Below are positions 15,460 to 22,471 of a DNA stretch of 33,526 bases, piece after piece (positions within the stretch are counted from its first letter, which is position 1; each line of letters begins with the position of its first letter). The notes beneath the pieces are model-generated. The model worked only from the letters and a program-made list of their open reading frames with translations. It ran no database searches and was not told the DNA's origin. Location: positions 1 to 33,526 of the forward strand of contig JAGWHI010000010.1 of assembly GCA_028866905.1 (NCBI GenBank), given 5' to 3'. The translations under genes and the position numbers were made by a program. The stretch is from Microcaldota archaeon (GTDB lineage Archaea; Micrarchaeota; Micrarchaeia; Micrarchaeales; Micrarchaeaceae).

Positions 15460-15470
15460 GATATATACCG
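15460..15470 (-). promoter_or_regulatory. TATA box for the tandem winged-helix gene
   Basis: Minus-strand CGGTATATATC, centred 27 nt before the GTG at 15438. This is the spacing expected for a leaderless archaeal mRNA and supports the GTG start. Confidence 0.55.
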
Positions 15471-15497
15471 TTTGTGTGCCGTCCTGATTTAATTGGG

Positions 15498-16733
15498 CTA
15501 ATTCATAGCCGCTATCCAGTCTACCTCGTCGTCGCTCATGCTGTACTTGCGCATGAAGAAGCCGTAGACCATCTCCTTGTCCTTCTCGCCTTCGAGCGCC
15601 TTCTTCGCTATCTGGGAGATGAGCCTCATCTCGCTCCTCACAACGTTCTTCGAGTTTGTGTGCACCTGCCTCTGGAGCTTCTCCGCGATTGCAGAGCCCT
15701 TGTTCCTCTCCTCCTTGGACTTGCTGAGCTGGGAGATTATACGCGGGAAGGTGTACCTCTCAGTTATCTCAGGGTACCTGCTCTTCGAGAGCGTGACGCC
15801 GGCAGACACCAGGACCTTCATGTACCTCCAGTAGGTGTAGTACTGGCTCCTGTTCGCCCTGGTCAGGTATGCGCTGCCGTCTGACAGCGCAGTGAGCGCG
15901 TTGTAGAGGTCCCTGCTGTCCTTGTACCGCTTCGGCAGGTTCTCTTCTATCCAGTTGATGAGCATGTCGTTCGACAGGTCGGACTCTGTCGTCGCAGCCG
16001 CGCGCATCGATGCCGCCATCGTATTCGCGGAGAATATCTTGTCGAGTACCACGAAGATGTCGTTCTTCCTGTCGCGGAGCCCGACGGATTCGAATGCCTC
16101 TTCCGGCGCGTCGTGCATGGCAATGAAATCGTTTATCGCGCTCCTGACGTCGCCCGCGCACCTCCCTGATATGAGGTCCATGGTCTCGCCTCTCGCGCCT
16201 ATCCCGAGCCTCTTGGCGAGCGCGTTGAGAACGTTGGAGACCTGCAGGGGAGTCAGCTTCCTGAACTCCACGCCGTCCGCCTTGCCCCTAAGGAAGACAA
16301 TGCTCTGGTCCCACATGTTGTTCGCTATGAATATGACGGGATTCTTCGATTCGGAAAGCAGCCTCGATATCGCTGCGCTTGCCCCCTTGTCGAACCTTGG
16401 CGCGAGCTCGTCAATCTCGTCGAGCAGTATGAGGTTCCTCGCGCCGAAAAGGCTCCTGGTGGTCGAGGCGCTGACTATCCTGCGCTCTATCGACTCCCTG
16501 TCCCTGTAGTCCGCCGCGCTCATCTCAACAACGTTCCAGCCGTTCTCCTCGGCGAGCTTGTGCGCAGCCGCTGTCTTGCCTGTGCCCGGCGGGCCATGCA
16601 GTATGAGCGGCCTCCTGGCTACCCCTTTGTTTATGTCAGCTGCGAATGCCCTTAGGTAAGACACCGCACTAGAGCAGCCTATGAGCTGGTCAAGCGAATC
16701 TAGTGCGTAGGCATCAGGATTAGAGGCATCCAT
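15498..16733 (-). CDS. rfcL: replication factor C, large subunit
   Basis: AAA+ clamp-loader subunit that, with RfcS, opens and loads the PCNA ring at primer ends. Walker A is GPPGTGKT (47-54) and Walker B is ILLDEIDEL (102-110). The AAA+ lid follows, then a helical collar and a basic helical C-terminus (about 300-411) typical of RfcL. Unusually, the N-terminal WxEKYRP box found in RFC proteins is degenerate (PDAYALD in its place), and I see no PCNA-interacting peptide at the C-terminus, which ends DWIAAMN. The start is ATG 16733, about 25 nt after a TATA box, so it is leaderless. Confidence 0.88.
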   Translation of the reverse strand: MDASNPDAYALDSLDQLIGCSSAVSYLRAFAADINKGVARRPLILHGPPGTGKTAAAHKLAEENGWNVVEMSAADYRDRESIERRIVSASTTRSLFGARNLILLDEIDELAPRFDKGASAAISRLLSESKNPVIFIANNMWDQSIVFLRGKADGVEFRKLTPLQVSNVLNALAKRLGIGARGETMDLISGRCAGDVRSAINDFIAMHDAPEEAFESVGLRDRKNDIFVVLDKIFSANTMAASMRAAATTESDLSNDMLINWIEENLPKRYKDSRDLYNALTALSDGSAYLTRANRSQYYTYWRYMKVLVSAGVTLSKSRYPEITERYTFPRIISQLSKSKEERNKGSAIAEKLQRQVHTNSKNVVRSEMRLISQIAKKALEGEKDKEMVYGFFMRKYSMSDDEVDWIAAMN

Positions 16734-16752
16734 GTTGATATATCGGATACAA

Positions 16753-16795
16753 GCTATTTAATCCTATCACAGCCCCGCTGATAGGAATAAATATC
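16753..16795. promoter_or_regulatory. divergent promoters for rfcL and the HD hydrolase
   Basis: Minus-strand GGATTAAATAGC (16753-16764) is centred about 25 nt before the rfcL ATG. Plus-strand GGAATAAATATC (16784-16795) is centred about 26 nt before the ATG at 16816. Both distances predict leaderless mRNAs. Confidence 0.55.
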
Positions 16796-16815
16796 TCTGG
16801 GGCAAACAGCTTTGC

Positions 16816-17430
16816 ATGGAAGCCAGAACGGCAAGGCCACAGTTCAAGGACGCTGCGCTACAGGAAAGCCGATTCAGGGACTCCGTGCACCTTTCGGTCA
16901 AGATCGACAAGCTGCTCGTGTTCAAGGCGCTGGATTTCGCAAAGACAGAGCACTGCGGCCAGGTGCGCGACGACGGTACCGAATACATTGTCCATCCGAT
17001 AAGGGTCGGAAGGATACTGCTGGAGGAGTTCAAGGTTACAGACCCGAGCGTGCTCGCTGCTGCCATGCTGCACGACGTAGTTGAGGACTGCAGTGTCCAG
17101 AAGAAGGAAGTCTCGGAGAGGTTCGGCGCAAGGATTGCATCGATAGTGGGATCGCTGTCGATGAACCTGTATGGGAGCAAGGGCGAGTACTACAGGAGCC
17201 TTAGGCTTGACCCTGCCGACGTACGGATAATAACTGTGGCGGACAGGACTGACAACCTCCGCAACCTACCCTACAACACCCAGGATCAGGGTTGGACAAA
17301 AGAGAGAGTCGACAGGTACCTTAAGGAGACTGAGGAGTGCGTGCTGCCCCTAACAGTCGGCCTCGGGGACGAGGTAAGGATAAAGCTCAGCGCCCTGGTG
17401 ACCGAGACCAGGGACAGGAAATGGCCCTAG
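16816..17430 (+). CDS. MESH1-like HD-domain (p)ppGpp-hydrolase-type protein
   Basis: 204 residues forming a single RelA/SpoT-type HD domain with no synthetase, TGS or ACT domain, like small alarmone hydrolases and metazoan MESH1. The metal and active-site residues are in place: Arg51 and His60 (IVHP), His86-Asp87 with Glu90-Asp91 (LHDVVED), and Asp143 with Asn147 (VADRTDNLRNL). The predicted reaction is removal of the 3'-pyrophosphate of (p)ppGpp; MESH1 also hydrolyses NADPH to NADH, so the physiological substrate here is open. The TATA at 16784-16795 supports ATG 16816. Its TAG stop and that of the next, convergent gene share the palindrome CTAG. Confidence 0.82.
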   Translation: MEARTARPQFKDAALQESRFRDSVHLSVKIDKLLVFKALDFAKTEHCGQVRDDGTEYIVHPIRVGRILLEEFKVTDPSVLAAAMLHDVVEDCSVQKKEVSERFGARIASIVGSLSMNLYGSKGEYYRSLRLDPADVRIITVADRTDNLRNLPYNTQDQGWTKERVDRYLKETEECVLPLTVGLGDEVRIKLSALVTETRDRKWP

Positions 17431-17972
17431 CCCAGGGCCCCCTTTATCATCGCCTTCTCGTCCTCGGTGAGGACGCCCTCCTTTGCGAAGTACCTGTGGC
17501 CAAGCACAAACCTCAGCGCCTCGGCCCTCTCGCCCTTGGCTTCTGATGTCAGCCTGATTATCTCGGACGGATCGTTGATCCTCGTGTGCTCGCCAGTCTC
17601 CTCTATCCAGTCGTTGAACGTCTTGCTCATCCGGATCAGCAGCGCGATCTCGTCAACGCCCAGGAGGAACCTGTGCAGCTCCTCTATCCTCTGGACCATC
17701 TTCGGGTCGGTCTGAGCGCCGGAGTCCTTGTCGGCAACGTAGCTGTCGTACCTCTCGTGTATCTTCGGGCTCTCCGCTATCAGGTTGTTTATTATGAACA
17801 TGTCGCGCTCCATCTCGGCGGACTTGTCCGGCAGCGTCACCATCGACCCGCCCACCTTTATCCGCCCTGCGTCAATCTCCCTGTGCAACACCTCCATCGC
17901 CTCCAGTATAAGCTCGTCCTTCAGCTTGGTCAGCAGCCCCTGGCAGACTATCCACGCCGGCATCTCGCTCAT
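17427..17972 (-). CDS. hypothetical protein, 181 aa, in glycosylase operon
   Basis: A soluble, strongly helical and acidic protein of 181 residues that I do not recognise. The C-terminal part (FAKEGVLTEDEKAMIKGALG) resembles short-helix DNA- or protein-binding tails but gives no assignment. The ATG at 17972 overlaps the TGA of the Nudix-UDG gene as ATGA, so it is the last gene of a three-gene, translationally coupled operon. It may therefore work with that enzyme or with the tRNA-binding protein. Its stop overlaps the convergent HD hydrolase stop. Confidence 0.65.
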   Translation of the reverse strand: MSEMPAWIVCQGLLTKLKDELILEAMEVLHREIDAGRIKVGGSMVTLPDKSAEMERDMFIINNLIAESPKIHERYDSYVADKDSGAQTDPKMVQRIEELHRFLLGVDEIALLIRMSKTFNDWIEETGEHTRINDPSEIIRLTSEAKGERAEALRFVLGHRYFAKEGVLTEDEKAMIKGALG

Positions 17973-19000
17973 TTCTTCGCCCCCTTCCTGTTATGAGTTA
18001 TCGCTTTGTTGCGCCATTGCCTAGGCGAGGGCCTGGGACTCGCCTTCATCAGCTTTGCGACCTTCGACACATCATCAACCATTATCGGGAACTTGTCCCT
18101 GAACCTCAGCGCCGCGGCAGGGTGGAATGTCGTAAGGTATGTCCTGCCGCCCTTCTCCGTTATCTTCCCGTGGTTGGTTTCGACTGCGCCGTCGCCCAGC
18201 AGGACCTGGTTTGCAAGGTTGCCAAGGAGTATCACGTACCTGGGGTCCACGAGCTCCAGTTGCCGGTAGAGGAAGGGCCTGCACAGCTCCACCTCCTGGT
18301 CCGTGGGCATCCTGTTTTCCGGGGGGAAGAACTGGACTGCGCTCATTATGTAGATGCGGTCCCGCCTGAACTTGTTGCGCCTGAGCACGGCCTCGAGGAG
18401 CTTGCCGCTCCTGCCTACGAAGGGCTTCAGCTTCGCGTCCTCGACTCGCCCCGGCGCCTGGCCGATGATCATCAGCTTTGCGTTCAGCGGGCCCTCCCCG
18501 GGCACGAACCTACTGCTCAGCTCCCACCCCTGCGACTTCTCAGGCAGTGCTGAGTACTCGGAGTTTATAGACTTGATCTCGTCAAGCTTCCTGGCGTATG
18601 AGAACGCTGCGTCGCACAGCGGCAGCATGTCCTCGTATCCGAGCAGCTTCTTGAACTCCTGCTCGCTGACCCATTTGAACCCGGCATGCTCCTCGGATAT
18701 CTTGGCGCCGGCGCTCTTCGACTCGGCGAGGAAGTACTTGACGAACTTGAGGACCCTTTTCTTGTTCTCGAAGTAGAAGTACTTGGCCGTAGAGCTGAAG
18801 TAGGGCACCAGCGTGACCCTGAGAGAGGTCTCCTCCATTATCTCCCTTATCGCGGCAACGCCCGAGCTCTCGCCCTTCTCTATGTGGCCCTTCGGGAGGT
18901 CGTAGCCCTTCCCCTTCCTCTTGAGGATAAGGTACTTGCGAGAGGCTCCGCTGCCAACGAATATGAATGCGCCGGCGGAGTACTGCGTCTCAACCATCAT
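17969..19000 (-). CDS. fusion: Nudix hydrolase + family-4-like uracil-DNA glycosylase
   Basis: 343 residues. The N-terminal domain (1-135) is a Nudix hydrolase with an exact Nudix box starting at Gly38 (GHIEKGE ... REIMEET to residue 58). The C-terminal domain (about 150-320) follows the family-4 uracil-DNA glycosylase pattern: FVPGEG, GQAPGRVED (180-188), PFVGRSGKLL, RPFLYRQLELV and FHPAAALR with His293. A basic tail follows. Key family-4 residues are changed: GEAPG is GQAPG, the Asn before the third Cys is Ser, and only one of four Fe-S cysteines remains (Cys240, with Phe224 at the partner site). It could couple nucleotide-pool cleansing to base excision, or the UDG half may have a new role. 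Confidence 0.85.
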   Translation of the reverse strand: MMVETQYSAGAFIFVGSGASRKYLILKRKGKGYDLPKGHIEKGESSGVAAIREIMEETSLRVTLVPYFSSTAKYFYFENKKRVLKFVKYFLAESKSAGAKISEEHAGFKWVSEQEFKKLLGYEDMLPLCDAAFSYARKLDEIKSINSEYSALPEKSQGWELSSRFVPGEGPLNAKLMIIGQAPGRVEDAKLKPFVGRSGKLLEAVLRRNKFRRDRIYIMSAVQFFPPENRMPTDQEVELCRPFLYRQLELVDPRYVILLGNLANQVLLGDGAVETNHGKITEKGGRTYLTTFHPAAALRFRDKFPIMVDDVSKVAKLMKASPRPSPRQWRNKAITHNRKGAKK

Positions 19001-19326
19001 CTTACCTGGCTGCCCTCCGGCAGGTCCCTGTCTGGAACAATCACGCTGAGCACCCCATCGCCCTCCGCGGCAAGGATCATGCCGTGGGACTCCAGGCCGG
19101 CTATCATCTTTGGGTCTAGGTTGGTCACGCAGACTATCTTCTTGCCTACGAGCTCCTCCCGCGCATACCTGTCCTTTATCCCCGCAATGATCGTGCGCTC
19201 CCCGAGCTCCGGGCCTAGGCTGACCGTCAGCCGGTACATGGGCTTCCTGGCCAGCGTGTGTTCCTCTGCCGCGATTATCTTACCGACGCGTATGTCGAGC
19301 TGCGCGAAGTGTTCGAATGATACCAT
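18997..19326 (-). CDS. tRNA-binding (EMAP-II/Trbp111/CsaA-like) OB-fold protein
   Basis: 110 residues making one tRNA-binding OB-fold domain, as in Trbp111, CsaA and the C-terminus of methionyl-tRNA synthetase. It contains LDIRVGKI, a RTIIAGI strand, and the hallmark NLDPKMIAGLESHGMILAA loop. Such stand-alone proteins bind tRNA non-specifically, often as dimers, and can assist aminoacyl-tRNA synthetases in trans. The frame reaches 19401, but a TATA box (19352-19363) lies in that extension, and ATG 19326 (MVSFEHF) gives a standard length. The stop overlaps the Nudix-UDG start (ATGA). Confidence 0.85.
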   Translation of the reverse strand: MVSFEHFAQLDIRVGKIIAAEEHTLARKPMYRLTVSLGPELGERTIIAGIKDRYAREELVGKKIVCVTNLDPKMIAGLESHGMILAAEGDGVLSVIVPDRDLPEGSQVR

Positions 19327-19351
19327 TGTATCAGCTAACTGAGGTTCTGAA

Positions 19352-19363
19352 GGTATATATAAG
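19352..19363. promoter_or_regulatory. shared, near-symmetric TATA box of two divergent genes
   Basis: GGTATATATAAG reads as a TATA box on both strands. It is centred about 32 nt from the ATG of the tRNA-binding protein gene (19326) and about 20-38 nt from the candidate starts of the aldehyde dehydrogenase gene (19377-19395). No second TATA is evident in the 50-bp gap. Confidence 0.5.
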
Positions 19364-19376
19364 TTAACGAAGGAAT

Positions 19377-20759
19377 ATGTTTGCTGTGGTGTGTGTGACA
19401 ATCAGGTCGATCAATCCCGTAACCGAAGGGATAAACAAGGAGCTCGAGCCTATGACCGCGGCCCAGGCGCTCGAGGCGTGCAGGGCTGCGAAGGGGGCCT
19501 CCAGTGGATGGCGGGACATGGGCCTCGACGCAAGGGTCGGCCGCATAAAAAGGCTCGCCGCTGTGCTCCGCGAGAGGAAGCACGAGATGGCAAGGCTAGC
19601 CACCATGGAAATGGGGAGGGTCCTCAAGGACGCTGAGGTCGAGATAGAGAGGTGCGCAGCGCTCTGCGACCTTTACGCAGCGAATGCGCACAGGTGGCTT
19701 GATGACGAGCCCGTAGAGACGGAGTTCAGCAAGAGCGTTATAGCTTTCGAGCCCATAGGCGTTGTGCTTGCGATAATGCCCTGGAACTTCCCGTACAGCC
19801 AGGTGCTGAGGTGCGCCGTGCCGGCATTGACTGTGGGAAACGCCGTTGTGCTGAGGCATTCCAACAACGTCCCGATGTGCGCCATGGCGATAGAGGACGC
19901 GTTCAAGGGGGCCGGATTCCCGGAGAACGTCTTCCGAACCATAATAACGGACAGGGCAGCGGTGGCAAAGCTCATCAGGAGCAGGTTTGTCGATGGGGTC
20001 TCCTTTACTGGGAGCACCGACGCCGGCAGGGAGATAGCAAAACTGGCCGCGAAGAGCATCAAGAGGTGCGTATTGGAGCTTGGGGGCTCCAATCCCTTCA
20101 TTGTGCTGCCGGACGCCGACATGGATGCCGCTGCGAAGGGCGCGGTGGATACCAGGATGCCCTCCTGCGGGCAGAGCTGCTCCGCATCGAAGAGGTTTAT
20201 TGCAGTCGGCGATGTCGCAGACGAATTCACAAGAAGGGTAATCGAGCGCACAAGGTCCCTTGTCGTTGGCGACCCCATGGATTCTAGGACCCAGATAGGC
20301 CCGCTGGCGAACAGGCAGCAGCTTGAGACCATAGAAAGCCAGGTCAGGGAGGCCGTAGCGAAGGGCGCCACAGTGGAGTGCGGGGGAGAGAGGCTGGGCG
20401 ACAAGGGGTACTTCTACAAGCCAACGGTACTCACAGGGGTAAAGAAGAACATGAGGGTCATGAAGGAGGAGGTATTCGGACCCGTCATACCAATAATGGT
20501 CGTGAAGAACGAGAAGGAGGCGATAAAGCTTGCCAACGACACCGAGTTCGGGCTCGGTGGGAGCGTCTGGACAAGAGACCTTCGCAGGGGAGAGGCGATA
20601 GCTAGACAGATCGAGGCTGGCGTAGCCGGCGTCAACAGGGGAGCCTCGTCGGACAACAGGCTGCCGTTCGGAGGCGTAAAGAAGAGCGGCATAGGCAGGG
20701 AGTTCTCGAGATACGGCATGCTGGAGTTCGCAAACGTAAAGACCATAATAGTGGCTTGA
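19377..20759 (+). CDS. NAD(P)-dependent aldehyde dehydrogenase, succinate-semialdehyde type
   Basis: 460 residues of the ALDH superfamily. The motifs are PWNFP (Asn137), general base Glu234 in LELGGSNPF, and nucleophile Cys268 in CGQSCSASKR. EEVFGPV and the C-terminal LPFGGVKKSGIGRE complete the set. Motifs and order are closest to succinate-semialdehyde dehydrogenases, which make succinate from its semialdehyde, but the substrate is not proven. The ATG at 19377 lies only about 20 nt from the only TATA box. GTG 19386, 19389 or 19395 (giving MTIRSINP) may be the true leaderless start. Its stop overlaps the cutA start by one base. Confidence 0.88.
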   Translation: MFAVVCVTIRSINPVTEGINKELEPMTAAQALEACRAAKGASSGWRDMGLDARVGRIKRLAAVLRERKHEMARLATMEMGRVLKDAEVEIERCAALCDLYAANAHRWLDDEPVETEFSKSVIAFEPIGVVLAIMPWNFPYSQVLRCAVPALTVGNAVVLRHSNNVPMCAMAIEDAFKGAGFPENVFRTIITDRAAVAKLIRSRFVDGVSFTGSTDAGREIAKLAAKSIKRCVLELGGSNPFIVLPDADMDAAAKGAVDTRMPSCGQSCSASKRFIAVGDVADEFTRRVIERTRSLVVGDPMDSRTQIGPLANRQQLETIESQVREAVAKGATVECGGERLGDKGYFYKPTVLTGVKKNMRVMKEEVFGPVIPIMVVKNEKEAIKLANDTEFGLGGSVWTRDLRRGEAIARQIEAGVAGVNRGASSDNRLPFGGVKKSGIGREFSRYGMLEFANVKTIIVA

Positions 20760-21073
20760 TGGAAAAGTTCGTGCAAGTGACAACAACATTCGGAAGCTAC
20801 GCAGAGGCGAGGAAATTCGCGAGGATCCTTGTAGAGAAGAGGCTTGCGGCCTGCGTGCAGATAACCCCGATAGCCAGCACCTACAGGTGGAAGGGCAAGA
20901 TACGCGAGGAGAAGGAGCACCTCGTCCTCATAAAGACAAAGGTCAGCGCGCTGGATGGGATCGGCGGCGAGATAGCGGGAATCAGCGGGTACGAGCTGCC
21001 GGAGATGATAGTGACGCCCATAATCGGGGGCAACGACGACTACCTTGGATGGGTCGACGATAACGTTATATGA
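20759..21073 (+). CDS. cutA: CutA1-family divalent-ion tolerance protein
   Basis: 104 residues with the CutA1 ferredoxin-like trimer fold signature: VQVTTTFGSYAEARKFARIL, then LAACVQI, YRWKGKIREEKEHLVLIKT, and the C-terminal SGYELPEMIVTPI. CutA1 proteins bind divalent copper and other metals and are very stable trimers; their physiological role is poorly defined. The ATG at 20759 overlaps the ALDH stop (TGATG). A TTG one codon earlier is the only alternative. The trailing Trp-containing segment (DYLGWVDDNV) is a normal CutA ending. Confidence 0.9.
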   Translation: MEKFVQVTTTFGSYAEARKFARILVEKRLAACVQITPIASTYRWKGKIREEKEHLVLIKTKVSALDGIGGEIAGISGYELPEMIVTPIIGGNDDYLGWVDDNVI

Positions 21074-21082
21074 TGTGATACG

Positions 21083-21403
21083 ATGGACTTCAACGAATAC
21101 CAGTCGAACGCGGTCAGGACGGCAATGTACCCGGAAAACCTTGAGGGCAACTTCTATTACACCACGATAGGGCTCGCAGGCGAGGTCGGGGAGCTGCTCA
21201 ACAAGGTCAAGAAGATCGCCAGGGACAAGAAGATGCCGGAGCGCGAGGACATAATAAGCGAGCTAGGCGACATACTATGGTACCTATCGCAGACGGCTAA
21301 GGAGTTCGGCACCGACCTCGACGAGGTTGCCCAGTACAACGTGAAGAAGCTCAGGGACCGAATGAACCGCGGCGTAATAAAGGGCAGCGGTGACGTCAGA
21401 TAG
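21083..21403 (+). CDS. MazG-like nucleotide pyrophosphohydrolase
   Basis: 106 residues of the all-alpha NTP pyrophosphohydrolase (MazG) type. The Mg-binding pattern ExxE...ExxD is complete: Glu34 and Glu37 in GEVGELL, and Glu60 and Asp63 in ISELGDILWYL. Single-domain MazG enzymes hydrolyse (d)NTPs to monophosphates, often damaged or non-canonical ones, as tetramers or dimers. It sits 9 bp after cutA in the same direction, ending the ALDH-cutA-mazG run. The window also contains an ITPase-like protein and several Nudix domains, so nucleotide house-cleaning is well represented. Confidence 0.85.
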   Translation: MDFNEYQSNAVRTAMYPENLEGNFYYTTIGLAGEVGELLNKVKKIARDKKMPEREDIISELGDILWYLSQTAKEFGTDLDEVAQYNVKKLRDRMNRGVIKGSGDVR

Positions 21404-21409
21404 GCGAAA

Positions 21410-21418
21410 GGAATAAAG
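21410..21418 (+). promoter_or_regulatory. TATA-like box for the carbamoyltransferase-like gene
   Basis: GGAATAAAG lies 23-31 nt before the GTG at 21441. This supports that GTG as a leaderless start. Confidence 0.45.
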
Positions 21419-21440
21419 CCCATCCTTCAGCATTAATGCA

Positions 21441-22466
21441 GTGGTTGAATTGGTAAGGCACTATCTTGGAATAGACGACCTAACAAAGCAGGAGCATTTC
21501 GAGGTGTTCAAGAGGGCGGAACTCTTTGAGGACGGAACCGAGAGCGGCAAGGATTTTACAGGCCTATGTGGCGGAAAGGTGCTAGGGTTCCTCTTTCTGG
21601 AGGAGAGCACAAGGACCCTTACCTCCATGCAGGCAGCCATAACCAGGCTTGGCGGCGGCTGGACCGGCATAACCAGCAAACGCGAGAGCGGCGACATCAA
21701 GAACGCTGGAGAACTTGCCACCAAAGGGGTGCTTGATGCTGCCAGGAAGAGGCCTATGCAGTACAGGAGGGAGCAGCACGACGTCGAGACACTGGACGAG
21801 GTGCTTAGCACCATGGCAGCGATGTCGGACATTTTCGCCATACGCTCGCACGACAACCTTGGGGACATCGTTAAGGTATTGAAGGTTCCGGTCATAGGCT
21901 GCGGCTTCATGGGCAGGCATGCCATTGGGGGCCTATGGGCACCATTCAGCCTCTGGAAGCTGATGAAGCATGACCTGGATGGCGCAAACATAGGCCTTTA
22001 CGGGGCGCCAGCGTTTTCTAGGGTGACGATCTCCCTTGTCGAGACGTTGTCGAAACTGGCCAAGATAAACGTGTACCAGGATTCGGTGATGCCGGACGGG
22101 GCGATATCGGAATCAACGATCAAAACTGGGAAGGCCAGGATAACAAACGACAGGCTGGACAATTTCATAGGCAAGCTGGACCTCCTGATGGTCTCAGAGG
22201 GCGTATTCAGCTACAAGGATGTGGCGTACAACAAGGAGTTCGCCAGGAAGATGAAGCCCATAACCGCCAAGACCATGGCGAAGGCCAAGAAAACGCTGCT
22301 GTTGTCGCCGGTGGAGCCTGGCCTCATGCTTGACGGCAGGGACAATATCGACATGTCGGTAAGGTACAACAACGACAGGTACTACGGCAGCGGCTACTAC
22401 CTTAGGCAGGCCATAAATGTCAATATGGCGATGATGACCTACCTGATGGGCGTAAAAGTAAGATGA
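21441..22466 (+). CDS. divergent aspartate/ornithine carbamoyltransferase-like protein
   Basis: 341 residues with the two-domain transcarbamylase layout. The N-terminal carbamoyl-phosphate loop STRT is kept (residues 56-59, LEESTRTLTS). The region normally carrying HPxQ reads RHAIGG at 159-164: His160 is kept, but Pro and Gln are lost. The second domain shows YGAPAFSRVTISLVETL, matching the N-SRV-SL strand-helix of these enzymes. The later HPLPR signature is SPVEP, and the usual TRxQ loop is absent (VSEG). It can probably still hold carbamoyl or another acyl phosphate, but the amino acceptor is unlikely to be aspartate or ornithine. No pyr or arg genes flank it. Confidence 0.75.
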   Translation: MVELVRHYLGIDDLTKQEHFEVFKRAELFEDGTESGKDFTGLCGGKVLGFLFLEESTRTLTSMQAAITRLGGGWTGITSKRESGDIKNAGELATKGVLDAARKRPMQYRREQHDVETLDEVLSTMAAMSDIFAIRSHDNLGDIVKVLKVPVIGCGFMGRHAIGGLWAPFSLWKLMKHDLDGANIGLYGAPAFSRVTISLVETLSKLAKINVYQDSVMPDGAISESTIKTGKARITNDRLDNFIGKLDLLMVSEGVFSYKDVAYNKEFARKMKPITAKTMAKAKKTLLLSPVEPGLMLDGRDNIDMSVRYNNDRYYGSGYYLRQAINVNMAMMTYLMGVKVR

Positions 22467-22471
22467 AAGGA

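Noticed and set aside
19596-20789. A 397-codon open frame antisense to the aldehyde dehydrogenase gene
   Set aside because: The opposite strand encodes a full ALDH with every motif. The antisense peptide is Tyr/His/Leu/Arg-rich shadow sequence typical of G/C-biased third positions.
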